A stretch of 55,135 nt of DNA from SFWF01 sp045539925 (GTDB lineage Bacteria > Bacillota > Clostridia > Oscillospirales > Acutalibacteraceae), in contig JAZQGH010000197.1 of the NCBI GenBank assembly GCA_045539925.1, positions 1-55,135 on the forward strand. The letters are read 5' to 3'. The position numbers and the translations under genes are program-made. Within the stretch, counting starts at the first letter, position 1, and the number at the start of each line of letters is the position of its first letter. Below, piece by piece: positions 24,497 to 33,479 of the stretch. The notes under the pieces are model-generated. The model made no database searches. It was not told where the DNA came from and was given only the letters and a program-made list of their open reading frames with translations.

Positions 24497-24536
24497 AAAA
24501 AGCTGTTTCACTTTGTTTTGAGTGAAACAGCTTTTT
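24497..24536 (+). terminator. terminator of the MerR gene
   Basis: A perfect 16-bp stem (24497-24512 with 24521-24536) that ends in a T-run, 17 bases after the stop. Confidence 0.85.
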
Positions 24537-24622
24537 TCTTAATCAATTCTTAAACATTTTGCATCTTTAAAATTCATAAAAAAGCATTTATAATGTAGTC
24601 ATAAGATAGGAGGACCGCAGCA

Positions 24623-25318
24623 ATGTATAACATTCTTATTTGCGATGATGACAAGGATATTATAAATGCACTTAAAATATATCTTTCAAACCCTGAATAC
24701 TGTCTGATAGAAGCATTCAGCGGTAAAGAGGCTTTGGAGATTGCAGAAAAAAGAGACATTCAGCTTATACTTATGGATATTATGATGCCCGAAATGGATG
24801 GCATTACCGCTATGATGAGAATAAGAGAAAAAAGCAATGTACCTGTAATTCTACTCACAGCCAAAAGTGAGGATTCCGACAAAATTTTAGGTCTTAATGT
24901 CGGAGCCGACGATTATATAACCAAGCCCTTTAATCCCATTGAGGTAGCGGCGAGGGTACGCTCACAGCTCAGGCGATACACACAGCTTGGAGCAGACAGT
25001 CCTAAAGAGCAGGTGCTGACGGTAGGCGGAATAGAGCTTAACGACAAGTCGAAAACCGTTACCTGTGACGATAGTGTCGTTGCCCTTACCCCTACGGAAT
25101 ATGAAATACTGAAGCTGCTTATGTCAAATGTAGGCAAGGTATTTTCCCCAAAAGAGATATACAGACAGATATGGCGGGAAAATCCACTATATTCCGACAA
25201 CACCATTGCGGTACACATTCGTCACATAAGAGAAAAGATAGAGATAAACCCCGCAGAGCCACGCTATCTTAAGGCGGTGTGGGGGCATGGATATGTTATA
25301 GAAGGAGATAGACGATGA
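24623..25318 (+). CDS. OmpR/VanR-like response regulator
   Basis: A 231-residue response regulator. The receiver has the acidic pair 'ICDDDKD', the phospho-acceptor Asp in 'LILMDIMMPEMDG', 'VILLTAKSED' and the Lys in 'ITKPFNPIEV'. The C-terminal winged helix carries 'LTPTEYEILKLLMSNVGKVFS' and 'DNTIAVHIRHIREKIE'. Upstream is AGGAGG. The gene overlaps the kinase by ATGA. It is similar to VanR-type regulators, but no vancomycin resistance genes follow, so the target is unknown. Confidence 0.93.
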   Translation: MYNILICDDDKDIINALKIYLSNPEYCLIEAFSGKEALEIAEKRDIQLILMDIMMPEMDGITAMMRIREKSNVPVILLTAKSEDSDKILGLNVGADDYITKPFNPIEVAARVRSQLRRYTQLGADSPKEQVLTVGGIELNDKSKTVTCDDSVVALTPTEYEILKLLMSNVGKVFSPKEIYRQIWRENPLYSDNTIAVHIRHIREKIEINPAEPRYLKAVWGHGYVIEGDRR

Positions 25319-27261
25319 AGAATTTTATAAGAAGTTTTCCCTCTAAAATAGGCTGTTTTATTCTGTGTATATTATCCCTGTGTATTGCTGCAGGCTGTGT
25401 TATAGGGGCTTTCGCCCTTGTTTCATTTGATTTTTACGGCAGCTCCGAGGGATATTTGCAGGAGAATTTTGCCTACGAACAGATTTACTCCGACAGCTAT
25501 GACATAACCCACAAAGCACTGAATCTTAATGAATATTACGTGAAAAACCACGATAAACTTTACGCTCGGGAGAACACAAACCTCCGTTATGCCATATATT
25601 CCGCTTCGGGAGATGTGGTAAACTGTAACACAAGCTCAGCTATAAAGAGCGAAAATGAGATTTGGAGGTACACTATAGATTTCGGCGCTGAAAAAAACGG
25701 TCAGCAGGACAATCTTTTCTACGCAGGTAACTATTCCACTGACGATGCCGAACACTTCACCTTTAAAGCCTATCTTGAAGAGGAGCTTCCCGTAAAAGAC
25801 AAATACCGCTTTATAAGTAATATAGTACACATAGGATATTCCCTGCGCTATCTTATATATGTTATCGGTTTTCTATGCGTAGTGCTGAGCATAGTATGTT
25901 TTTCTGCTCTAATGTGCGTTTCTGCCCGCAGACCTTATACCGAGGAGCTTTACCCAGGTCCTTTAAACCGAGTTCCCTTTGATATACTCATTGCAGGGTG
26001 CTTTTGCATATTCATATTTGCCGCCTTTGTTATAGACGCCCTCACAACAGGCAATATAGTAGATATGATACTGTGGATAGCACTTATTATAGCCTGTGTC
26101 TGCTGTCTTATCGGTCTAAGTGTGAGCCTTTCGGCAAGGATAAAGCAAAAAAACCTCATAAAGGGCTGTTTTATATACCTTGTTTTAAGGATAACCTTTA
26201 GAATTCTAAGATCTATCGGCAAGGGTATACTTGCTTTTTGCAGACTGACCGTAAAATTCATAAGAAGCATACCTCTTATATGGCGGACACTGGCGTTTAT
26301 ATGCGGTATAGGATTTATTGATTTTTGGGTGTTTGTTGCACTGCTTAACTATTCTCCTTTCCCTGCTGTGATATTTACGCTGTTAAAATATGCCCTGCTC
26401 TTTATTACTGCCGTAGGAGCCGCACTCTTTATGCGCAGACTTAAAAAGGGCGGTGAGGCTCTCGCACAGGGAGACCTTAGCTACAAGATAGAAACCGACA
26501 AAATGTTCTGGGATTTCAAAAAACACGGTGAAAACCTAAACAGTATTGCAAAAGGAATGTCAATTGCGGTTGAGGAGCGTCTTCAGAGTGAGAGAATGAA
26601 GGCCGAGCTTATAACCAATGTTTCCCACGATATTAAGACTCCTCTCACCTCGATTATAAACTATGCGGGGCTCATAGCAGAGAAGAAATGCAGCGAGCCT
26701 GCACACAAGGAATACTCCGAAGTGCTTACTCGAAAATCCGAGCATTTAAAGAGACTGCTTGATGACCTTGTAGAAATATCGAAAGCCAACACAGGCAATT
26801 TAGAGGTTGACCTTATTCCCTGCGACGCAGGTGTGCTGCTGAGTCAGGTAACGGGAGAATTTGCTGAACGCTGTCAGTCGGCAGGACTTGAGCTTATTAC
26901 CACAGCACCCGAAAAAGAGCTTCGCATTATGGCTGACAGTCGCCGAATCTGGCGTGTTTTTGAAAACCTGATGAGCAATGTGTGCAAATATTCCCTTGTC
27001 GGCTCGAGAGTGTATTTAAGCCTTGAAGAAAGAGGCAATGAGGTGCGGTTTATATTCCGCAACACCTCAAAGGCGGCTCTTAATATTTCCCCCCTTGAGC
27101 TTATGGAAAGGTTTGTGCGCGGTGATTCCTCCCGTACTACCGAGGGCAACGGACTGGGACTTTCCATAGCCAAGAGCCTTGCCGAGCTTCAACAGGGTAA
27201 AATGGATATCTCAATAGACGGTGATTTGTTCAAGGTTATCCTAAGTTTCCCTACTATATAA
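25315..27261 (+). CDS. sensor histidine kinase with large membrane domain
   Basis: A 648-residue kinase. After a first helix there is an extracellular sensor of about 130 residues, then seven or so transmembrane helices. The last helix leads to a HAMP-like linker ('LKKGGEALAQGDLSYKI'). The H-box is 'ITNVSHDIKTPLTSIINYAG', followed by an N-box ('FENLMSNVCKYS') and G-box ('GNGLGLSIAKSLAEL'). All catalytic motifs look intact. It partners the overlapping response regulator. The organisation is like the large VanS/YycG-branch kinases of Clostridia; the signal is unknown. Confidence 0.92.
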   Translation: MKNFIRSFPSKIGCFILCILSLCIAAGCVIGAFALVSFDFYGSSEGYLQENFAYEQIYSDSYDITHKALNLNEYYVKNHDKLYARENTNLRYAIYSASGDVVNCNTSSAIKSENEIWRYTIDFGAEKNGQQDNLFYAGNYSTDDAEHFTFKAYLEEELPVKDKYRFISNIVHIGYSLRYLIYVIGFLCVVLSIVCFSALMCVSARRPYTEELYPGPLNRVPFDILIAGCFCIFIFAAFVIDALTTGNIVDMILWIALIIACVCCLIGLSVSLSARIKQKNLIKGCFIYLVLRITFRILRSIGKGILAFCRLTVKFIRSIPLIWRTLAFICGIGFIDFWVFVALLNYSPFPAVIFTLLKYALLFITAVGAALFMRRLKKGGEALAQGDLSYKIETDKMFWDFKKHGENLNSIAKGMSIAVEERLQSERMKAELITNVSHDIKTPLTSIINYAGLIAEKKCSEPAHKEYSEVLTRKSEHLKRLLDDLVEISKANTGNLEVDLIPCDAGVLLSQVTGEFAERCQSAGLELITTAPEKELRIMADSRRIWRVFENLMSNVCKYSLVGSRVYLSLEERGNEVRFIFRNTSKAALNISPLELMERFVRGDSSRTTEGNGLGLSIAKSLAELQQGKMDISIDGDLFKVILSFPTI

Positions 27262-27272
27262 ACCGTTAAAAT

Positions 27273-27315
27273 ACCCGACGCTAAAGACTTCTCCCGCAAG
27301 TCTTTAGCGTCGGGT
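27273..27315 (+). terminator. terminator of the two-component operon
   Basis: An 18-bp perfect stem (27273-27290 with 27298-27315) directly after the kinase gene, ending in T's. Confidence 0.85.
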
Positions 27316-27370
27316 GTTTAATGGTTGAGGTAAAGGACGGTACACTTATAATAAAGGCTGTATTGCGCTA

Positions 27371-27399
27371 TTGATTTTATATTATTTTTAGGTTATAAT
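27371..27399 (+). promoter_or_regulatory. promoter of the DUF6056-like gene
   Basis: TTGATT (27371-27376) and TATAAT (27394-27399) are 17 bases apart. GAGGTGA precedes the ATG at 27424. Confidence 0.7.
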
Positions 27400-27423
27400 T
27401 TAAAAAAACTCTGAGGTGAAATA

Positions 27424-28869
27424 ATGAAAAACAGGCTTTCTCCTTTAACCCTTATAACAACTATTGCGGTAATTGTATTTGCCGTGAGTCTGATACCGAT
27501 TTTTTACGCTGCCTTTTATGCTCACCCTGTGCTGGATGACTTTGGCTATTCGTCCTATGCAAAAGATGCCATTACAGAGGGTGGAAGCATTTTTGATGCT
27601 CTCTCAGGGGCTTTTAAGCAGGTAAAGGAATCCTATTATTCCTGGCAGGGCACCTTTTCGGCAATACTGCTTTTTTCTCTTCAGCCAGCCACCTTCGGTG
27701 ACGGTCTGTATTTCCTGACCACCTTTATAATGGTGGGTGCACTTTGCGGCTCTACCTGGTTTTTCTTTGATACGGTTTTTGTAAAATGGTTCGGCTCAAA
27801 AAAGGCCTATGCAATTCTTGCCGCCACCCTTACCCTCTTTTGCAGTATACAGTTTATGCCCAGTATTGCCGAAGGTCTTTACTGGTTTAACGGCAGCAGC
27901 TATTACACCGTTTTTTACAGCCTTTCTCTTGTGTATTTTTCCCTTCTTATACGGCTTCACCTTTCAAAAAGCCGGGTCGGTCGCTGTCTTTCTCTGGCTT
28001 TCTGCCTTTTGCTGGCGGTATTTATCGGCGGCGGAAACTATACTACCGCCCTGTTTACCACCTGCATCACAGTTTTAGTGGCGGTGGCGGCGACAGTGAA
28101 AAAAGTACCAAGATTTTACCTTTATTACATTATCCTCGGTTTTCTGCTGATAGCCTTGGCAATCAGTATACTCGCCCCGGGCAATAGCATCAGAGGCAGT
28201 TCTGCCTCGGGCCTTGGTCCTGTAACCGCTGTTTGGAAATCTATTACCGAGGCGGCAGGCTATATCGGACGCTGGACCTCCCTGCCCCAGATTGCCCTTT
28301 TTGCCTTTCTTACTCCCATACTTGTAAGGACCGCAAAACAAACCTCCTTTAAATTTCCTCTGCCCTTTGTCGCTTTTATACTCTCCTTTTTGTGTTATGC
28401 CACCCAGTTCACCCCTGCTCTTTTTGCGATGAATAATGTGGGCGCAGGCCGACAGATAAACATCTATTATTATGCCTACTACATATTCGTACTCTTTAAT
28501 ATTTTCTACATCGGCGGCTGGCTGACACGCAAAAAAATTACACTGTCCGAGGTCAAGGCTACACCTGCCACAGCCATTTGTGTCTTGTTGGCAATTGTCC
28601 TGCTCTTTACTGCAGGCTGTCTGGGCAGTGGCATAAACAATATGACCTCGATAGTTACCTTTGATACGGTGGTCAGCGGAGAAGCCTATTCCTATGAGGA
28701 GGAGTACAAGGCTATAATCCAAAAAATAAAAAACGGTGAAGATAATGTTGGAAACATAACCCACCACACAAGGATATACCAGAATCTTTATTTCGACACC
28801 GATCCCGATTTCTGGACAAACGTACAGGCGGCCAATTACTTTGGTGTTAAGCGGTTTTCGGCAGGATAA
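27424..28869 (+). CDS. polytopic membrane protein, DUF6056-like
   Basis: A 481-residue protein with about eleven transmembrane helices. The first outside loop has 'AHPVLDDFGYSSYAKDAI', with the paired Asp that GT-C glycosyltransferases use, and 'ESYYSWQGTF' follows. The layout fits the DUF6056 family, membrane proteins often near surface-polysaccharide genes. A sugar-transfer role is inferred from this resemblance, not shown. The stop lies within a short sequence that matches one MITE end for 13 bases. Confidence 0.75.
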   Translation: MKNRLSPLTLITTIAVIVFAVSLIPIFYAAFYAHPVLDDFGYSSYAKDAITEGGSIFDALSGAFKQVKESYYSWQGTFSAILLFSLQPATFGDGLYFLTTFIMVGALCGSTWFFFDTVFVKWFGSKKAYAILAATLTLFCSIQFMPSIAEGLYWFNGSSYYTVFYSLSLVYFSLLIRLHLSKSRVGRCLSLAFCLLLAVFIGGGNYTTALFTTCITVLVAVAATVKKVPRFYLYYIILGFLLIALAISILAPGNSIRGSSASGLGPVTAVWKSITEAAGYIGRWTSLPQIALFAFLTPILVRTAKQTSFKFPLPFVAFILSFLCYATQFTPALFAMNNVGAGRQINIYYYAYYIFVLFNIFYIGGWLTRKKITLSEVKATPATAICVLLAIVLLFTAGCLGSGINNMTSIVTFDTVVSGEAYSYEEEYKAIIQKIKNGEDNVGNITHHTRIYQNLYFDTDPDFWTNVQAANYFGVKRFSAG

Positions 28870-28967
28870 CCAAACCCTTACAGCACTTATGCTTGTACTT
28901 GCTATTGATGCGGAAAAATGTTCTCGAAAGGACTAAAGCATATCAACAAAATAGGATGGTTAAAAAA

Positions 28968-29591
28968 ATGAAAAAACTACTAGCATTTATTCTTACATTA
29001 TGTATTATCTCCATTGGACTTGCAGGCTGTTCAAACAGTAAAACTGTAAGTGAGGGTGACGGAGAATATGTTGGCACCGTAACAGTAGCCCTTGACCGCG
29101 AGGCGGCACCCCTGACGGTGGAAAATTTCATAAAACTTTCTAAAGAAGGCTTTTATGACGGACTTACCTTTCACAGAATTATGGATGGCTTTATGATGCA
29201 GGGCGGCGACCCCGACGGTGACGGTACAGGTGGCTCAAAAGACACAATTAAGGGTGAGTTTTCGGCGAACGGAGTTAAAAACGAGCTTTCTCATGTGCGA
29301 GGCGTCATCTCAATGGCACGAAGCGACAAATTTGACAGTGCATCAAGTCAGTTCTTTATCGTGCATAAGGACAGCACCTTTTTAGACGGACAGTATGCCT
29401 CTTTCGGCTATGTTTCCGAGGGTATGAGCATAGTAGACAAGATTTGTAAAAACGCCGTGAATACCGACTCTAACGGCTCTGTGCCTGAGGACAAGCGTCC
29501 TATAATTAAATCGGTCACAATTCGCGAGGCTGAGGTTTCGGGAATGACCTATGCCGATATTGAAATTGATTATTCGGCAGTTATGAAATAA
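28968..29591 (+). CDS. cyclophilin-type peptidyl-prolyl isomerase, lipoprotein
   Basis: A protein of 207 residues. 'MKKLLAFILTLC...GLAGCSNS' is a lipoprotein signal, so the enzyme acts outside the membrane. The cyclophilin domain has 'GLTFHRIMDGFMMQGGDPDGDGTGG' split by conserved active-site residues, 'SQFFIVHKDSTFLDGQYASFG' and a typical C-terminus. ATG 28968 is preferred because AGGATGG lies 8 bases upstream; longer frames from 28893 have no signal peptide at the start. It catalyses proline isomerisation during folding of exported proteins. Confidence 0.92.
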   Translation: MKKLLAFILTLCIISIGLAGCSNSKTVSEGDGEYVGTVTVALDREAAPLTVENFIKLSKEGFYDGLTFHRIMDGFMMQGGDPDGDGTGGSKDTIKGEFSANGVKNELSHVRGVISMARSDKFDSASSQFFIVHKDSTFLDGQYASFGYVSEGMSIVDKICKNAVNTDSNGSVPEDKRPIIKSVTIREAEVSGMTYADIEIDYSAVMK

Positions 29592-29594
29592 GTT

Positions 29595-29630
29595 AAAAGG
29601 GTTGACTCTCTTAGAAGAGTCAACCCTTTT
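29595..29630. terminator. bidirectional terminator
   Basis: A perfect 15-bp stem (29595-29609 with 29616-29630), A-rich on the left and T-rich on the right, between the convergent cyclophilin and AlaX genes. Confidence 0.85.
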
Positions 29631-29670
29631 GCGGTTGTATAGGTCTTGCGGTATTTAGTAAGTATTTTCA

Positions 29671-30840
29671 TTATAATGGATGTTTGTCAACATCAAAATC
29701 CGTTATAAACGCGGTTATTTCATCTTGCGATTTTGCTGTGAGTTTTCCTTGTGCACAGTTTGGCTTTCCGCCGCCTTTGCCTGAGAAGGTGTTATTAAGT
29801 TCTTTAACCATCTCTCTCACGTCGCCGTTTTTGGTGCTTATAAGGTAGTTATAGGAATTATCTTCGGTTTTCGAGAAAAGGGCTATATACTCGGCTTCAT
29901 CCAAAAGTCCATTTGCGATGTTGCGCAGGACATTAAAGTCTGCGTTTGGGGTGAAGCCGATTATTGCCTTTTCGGTTTTCTCGGTTTTAAGGGATGCTGT
30001 TGCCAGTTTTTCTGACAAAATCTTAATTTCTGCTCTGGCGGCAGTCAGGTCTTCCCCCAGCTTGTTTACGGCATCGGCTATCTCCTCACGCTTAGCTGAT
30101 AACTGCTTCATTATGGTCTTTGCGGCGGTGTGGAGATAGGAATAATCGGCAAGAGCAAGTGAGCCTGCCACCATTTCTATTCTGGTACCGCCCTTGTTGG
30201 GGAAAAAATTGACGATTTTTATAAGACCTATCTCCCCTGCCCTCATCGGATGAGGTGCACAGCAGGCGCAGGTATCAAAGCCCTCAACAGTTATAAGTCT
30301 TACACCCTCGGTAAGCTCTATTTTACTGCGGCAGTCGATTTTTTCGAAATCCTCGACGGTGGGATAGGAAACGGTAATCTCTGCGTTTTCGAAAACGGCA
30401 CGGTTTCCCTCTTTTTCGATTTTTTCTATATCCTCTGCGGTAAGAGGACCGTCCACATCAAAGGTTATGAGGGCATCGTTCATATGAAAACCGACATTAT
30501 TGTAGCCATAAAGCCTATGGATAACCCCTGAGAGGATATGCTCGGCACAGTGGTTTTGCATACGGGAAAATCGAAGGTGCCAATCAATGGCGCAGGCAAC
30601 CTCGCTTCCAACCTCTATAGGAGAAAGGAGGGTATGTACTACCTCGTCACCCTTTTCCCTCACATCAAGCACCGAAACACCGTTTATACTGCCCTTGTCG
30701 GGAGCCTGTCCGCCTCCCTCGGGGAAAAATGCGGTCTTATCGAGGGTGATAAAATATTTACCCTCTTTTTCTTCGCAGGAGGTGACGGTGGCAGTAAATT
30801 CTTTTACATAAGAATCGTTTTCAAAAAGTTTTATAGTCAT
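29671..30840 (-). CDS. AlaX-type alanyl-tRNA editing protein
   Basis: A 389-residue protein like the editing part of alanyl-tRNA synthetase. 'FFPEGGGQAPDKG' is the N-terminal barrel. The zinc site is 'HCAEH' (about 97-101) plus 'CCAPH' (about 193-197). A coiled coil follows (about 250-290) and a C-terminal DHHA1 domain with 'SGKGGGKPNCAQG'. It hydrolyses mis-charged Ser- or Gly-tRNA(Ala) in trans. All metal ligands are present. It is downstream of gatB but separated by a hairpin, so it is probably a separate unit or a reduced-level extension of that operon. Confidence 0.92.
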   Translation of the reverse strand: MTIKLFENDSYVKEFTATVTSCEEKEGKYFITLDKTAFFPEGGGQAPDKGSINGVSVLDVREKGDEVVHTLLSPIEVGSEVACAIDWHLRFSRMQNHCAEHILSGVIHRLYGYNNVGFHMNDALITFDVDGPLTAEDIEKIEKEGNRAVFENAEITVSYPTVEDFEKIDCRSKIELTEGVRLITVEGFDTCACCAPHPMRAGEIGLIKIVNFFPNKGGTRIEMVAGSLALADYSYLHTAAKTIMKQLSAKREEIADAVNKLGEDLTAARAEIKILSEKLATASLKTEKTEKAIIGFTPNADFNVLRNIANGLLDEAEYIALFSKTEDNSYNYLISTKNGDVREMVKELNNTFSGKGGGKPNCAQGKLTAKSQDEITAFITDFDVDKHPL

Positions 30841-30856
30841 AATATTATCCTTTTTT

Positions 30857-30891
30857 AAAAAGAGGTCGAAATTTGCTTTCGACCTCTTTTT
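30857..30891 (-). terminator. terminator after gatB
   Basis: A perfect 15-bp stem (30857-30871 with 30877-30891) overlapping the end of gatB, with T's on the minus strand. It separates the aspS-gatC/gatA/gatB operon from the AlaX gene. Confidence 0.8.
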
Positions 30892-30892
30892 A

Positions 30893-32299
30893 TTAACCTA
30901 ATTTCTGCTCTAACAAAGCCTTGATAACGGCGGGGTCGCCAATACCCTTGAGTTCTTTCATACAGGAACCGAAAAGTGCCATAAGAGCCTTAACCTTACC
31001 GCCCTTATAGTCGGCAACTGCCTGAGGATTAGCCTCAATAACGCGGTCAACGGTAGCCTCGATGACAGAGCTGTCTACCTTGGCGTTAAGTCCCTGCTCG
31101 TCGCAGTATTTATCTACGTCAACATCACTTTCGAACACGGCGGCAAGTACCTTTTTACCTGCAGCGCGGGTGATTTCACCGCTGTCCACAAGCTCGATAA
31201 TACGGGAAAGCTTTGCGGGTGCAATACTCAGTGTTTCGATACCGAGATAGCGCATACGGCTCATACATTCGGTTAGTATCCACGATGCCACGCTCTTAGG
31301 CTCACGTCCCATAGCTACAACCTCGTCAAATACGGCACAGAGTTTAGCATCAGATGCAAGAACTGCGGCTTCCTTAGCGGCAATTCCCATATCTACATAT
31401 TTCTGACCCTTTTCTTCAGCAGTTGCGGGCATACTTGCCTTGATTTCATTAAGCCATTCGTCATCAATAATAATGGGCATTAGGTTGGGGTCGGGGAAAT
31501 AGCGGTAGTCTGCGGCGGTTTCCTTATTACGCATGGGGAAGGTTCTGCGCTTGACCTCATCCCAACGGCGGGTCTCCTGAACGAGCATTTCGGTATGACG
31601 CTCGATAGCGTCAACGTGACGCACCTTTTCAAACTCGATAGCATCCTTGATTTCGGCAAAGGAACTCATATTTTTTATCTCACTGCGGACACCAAGCTGG
31701 TCGGAGCCTTCGGGACGAACAGAGATATTTACGTCGCAACGCATTGCACCCTCTTCACACTCGGAAATTCCTGCAAACTGAAGAGCGGCTTTAAGCTTTT
31801 TAAGGTAGGAGATAACCTCATCCGAGTTGCGGAAATCGGGACGGGAAACTATCTCTATAAGGGGAACACTGGTACGGTTATAGTCGACAAGAGAGGTATT
31901 GGTAGCATCGTCGTGAACGAGCTTACCTGCGTCCTCCTCAACGTGGATCTGCTTAATACCTATCTCGCGTTCACCCACCTGAACCTTACCGTCAACACAA
32001 ACGGGGTTAAACCACTGTGTTATCTGATAAGCACAAGGCAGGTCGGGATAGTAGTAGCTTTTCTTATCAAAGGTTGTGTACTGATTGATTTTGCAGTTCA
32101 GCATTAAACCTGCTTTAACAGCAAGTTCTATTGCGTGTTTATTTGTAACGGGAAGCATACCAGGCATACCCGAACAAGCAGGACAAACGCAATCGTTAGG
32201 CTCATTTGCGGCAGCGTGGCCTCCGCAAGAGCAGAACAGCTTAGAATCGGTTGCGAGTTCAACATGGGTCTCAAGACCTATAACAAGCTCGTATTTCAT
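30893..32299 (-). CDS. gatB: Asp/Glu-tRNA amidotransferase subunit B
   Basis: A 468-residue GatB of normal length. 'VIGLETHVELATDSKLFCSC', 'CVCPACSGMPGMLPVTN', 'YYYPDLPCAYQITQ' and 'IHVEEDAGKLVHD' are core motifs. GatB activates Asp-tRNA(Asn) or Glu-tRNA(Gln) with ATP and uses ammonia to make the amide; the C-terminal YqeY-like tail (to residue 468) contacts the tRNA. GatB looks fully intact, unlike its GatA partner. It starts 1 base after the gatA stop, so the subunits are co-translated. Confidence 0.95.
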   Translation of the reverse strand: MKYELVIGLETHVELATDSKLFCSCGGHAAANEPNDCVCPACSGMPGMLPVTNKHAIELAVKAGLMLNCKINQYTTFDKKSYYYPDLPCAYQITQWFNPVCVDGKVQVGEREIGIKQIHVEEDAGKLVHDDATNTSLVDYNRTSVPLIEIVSRPDFRNSDEVISYLKKLKAALQFAGISECEEGAMRCDVNISVRPEGSDQLGVRSEIKNMSSFAEIKDAIEFEKVRHVDAIERHTEMLVQETRRWDEVKRRTFPMRNKETAADYRYFPDPNLMPIIIDDEWLNEIKASMPATAEEKGQKYVDMGIAAKEAAVLASDAKLCAVFDEVVAMGREPKSVASWILTECMSRMRYLGIETLSIAPAKLSRIIELVDSGEITRAAGKKVLAAVFESDVDVDKYCDEQGLNAKVDSSVIEATVDRVIEANPQAVADYKGGKVKALMALFGSCMKELKGIGDPAVIKALLEQKLG

Positions 32300-32300
32300 A

Positions 32301-33464
32301 CTATGCTTCCTCCTTTTCTAAAACTGCGGCAAGGCTTAAGAGCTTACCGTCACAGTAGGCATCACCTACAAGCTGAACACCTGCAGACACCACTGCGGGA
32401 AGTCCTGTGATAGAAGCTGTTGCGGTGAAAAGACTTGCATCAAAGACCTTCTCGAAGGCTTCTTCTGCGGGATAGTCGGTAAATTCGGCACTGCCGTATG
32501 CAGGGGTCAGCACTGCGTCATATTTTGCGAAAATTTCTTCCATAGCCTCGGCTGCAAGACGGCGAATTCTGAGTGATTTATCGTAGCACTCCTCATATCT
32601 GCCCTTGGAAAGAACATCAGAGCCGTAGATTATTGTAGCCTTTGTAAGGAAGCCTAAGCCTTCGGTACGGCTGTTTACATAAAGCTCGTCGATATTTTTA
32701 TACTTTTCGGTGCGGTAGCCGTACTTAACACCGTCGAAACGGGAAAGGTTGTTGGTGGTCTCAGCCGACATAAGGATGGTCCAAGCGGTCTGAACTGCTT
32801 TTACAATGGGGAGAGATATTTCCTCTACCTCTACGCCCTTGGATTTATAAAGTGCCACTGCAGTATCGATTTTTGCCTTTACAGCACTATCGGCGTCATC
32901 ATAAAGCTCTTTTATAAGGGCTATTTTCATACCCTTTGCCGAAATATCGGTTTTATATTCGTATTTTTCGGTTTTAATGCTGGTGCCGTCCTTAGGGTCG
33001 TATCCTGCAATAACTGTGAGCACTTCTGCTGCGTCCTTAGCTGTTTTTGCGGTAACACCTATCTGCTCACCCGAAGCGGCGCAGGAGATTATTCCATAGC
33101 GGGAAACTGTGCCGTAGGTGGGCTTTATAAAGGTAACATCTGTAAGAGCGGCTGCTCTGCGGGGGGCACCGTTTAAATCGACGCTGAGTGCGGCTTTAAC
33201 ACTGCCCTCTGCCACAAGCTTTGCTGCGGCAGCAACTTCTCCGCCTGTTTCGCCGTAAAGGTCAAGTCCAAACTCGCCTACTGCGGTTTTTCCCGAAAGG
33301 GTGTAACCTGCGGCAGTAAGTCTTTCTACTGCATCGGCAGAGAAAAGAGGCTTGAAATTCTCCAGCATTTTGGAGCCTGCTGAGGCAGGAACATCCTTAA
33401 TAAGAATAGTATCGTCAACGGCGATATTTCCGTTTTTGCTTATTTCAGTAATATATTTAGCCAA
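32301..33464 (-). CDS. gatA: GatA-like subunit with amidase serines lost
   Basis: A protein of about 387 residues, near 100 shorter than normal GatA; the N-terminal helical region is missing and the Gly/Ser-rich loop is shortened. Fold-level motifs remain: 'IKDVPASAGSKMLENF', 'KPTYGTVSRYG', 'SRFDGVKYGYR' and 'SRTEGLG'. The catalytic Lys (about 23, IKD) is kept. The cis-Ser loop (normally PGGSSGGSAAA) reads YGETGGEVAAA, and the nucleophile block (normally GSDTGGSIRQPA) reads SVDLNGAPRRAA, so Ser is Ala at about 100. TTG 33464 is chosen because GAGAGG lies 8 bases before it; GTG 33473 would overlap the ribosome site. It probably keeps the complex together but should not hydrolyse glutamine. Confidence 0.88.
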   Translation of the reverse strand: MAKYITEISKNGNIAVDDTILIKDVPASAGSKMLENFKPLFSADAVERLTAAGYTLSGKTAVGEFGLDLYGETGGEVAAAAKLVAEGSVKAALSVDLNGAPRRAAALTDVTFIKPTYGTVSRYGIISCAASGEQIGVTAKTAKDAAEVLTVIAGYDPKDGTSIKTEKYEYKTDISAKGMKIALIKELYDDADSAVKAKIDTAVALYKSKGVEVEEISLPIVKAVQTAWTILMSAETTNNLSRFDGVKYGYRTEKYKNIDELYVNSRTEGLGFLTKATIIYGSDVLSKGRYEECYDKSLRIRRLAAEAMEEIFAKYDAVLTPAYGSAEFTDYPAEEAFEKVFDASLFTATASITGLPAVVSAGVQLVGDAYCDGKLLSLAAVLEKEEA

Positions 33465-33479
33465 TTTACACACCTCTCT

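Noticed and set aside
27319..27370. Short frame 'MVEVKDGTLIIKAVLRY' before the DUF6056-like gene, similar to a DUF4097 stretch
   Set aside because: Seventeen codons are too few to tell a remnant from chance, and no further similarity is visible.
28075..28767. A 230-codon minus-strand frame within the DUF6056-like gene
   Set aside because: The plus-strand frame has regular membrane helices, a promoter and a ribosome site; the other does not.
28867..28968. A 13-base match to the MITE end (TAACCAAACCCTT) at the end of the DUF6056-like gene
   Set aside because: There is no matching second end; the nearest candidate at 28956 matches for only six bases. It may be chance or a remnant, so it is not listed as an element.
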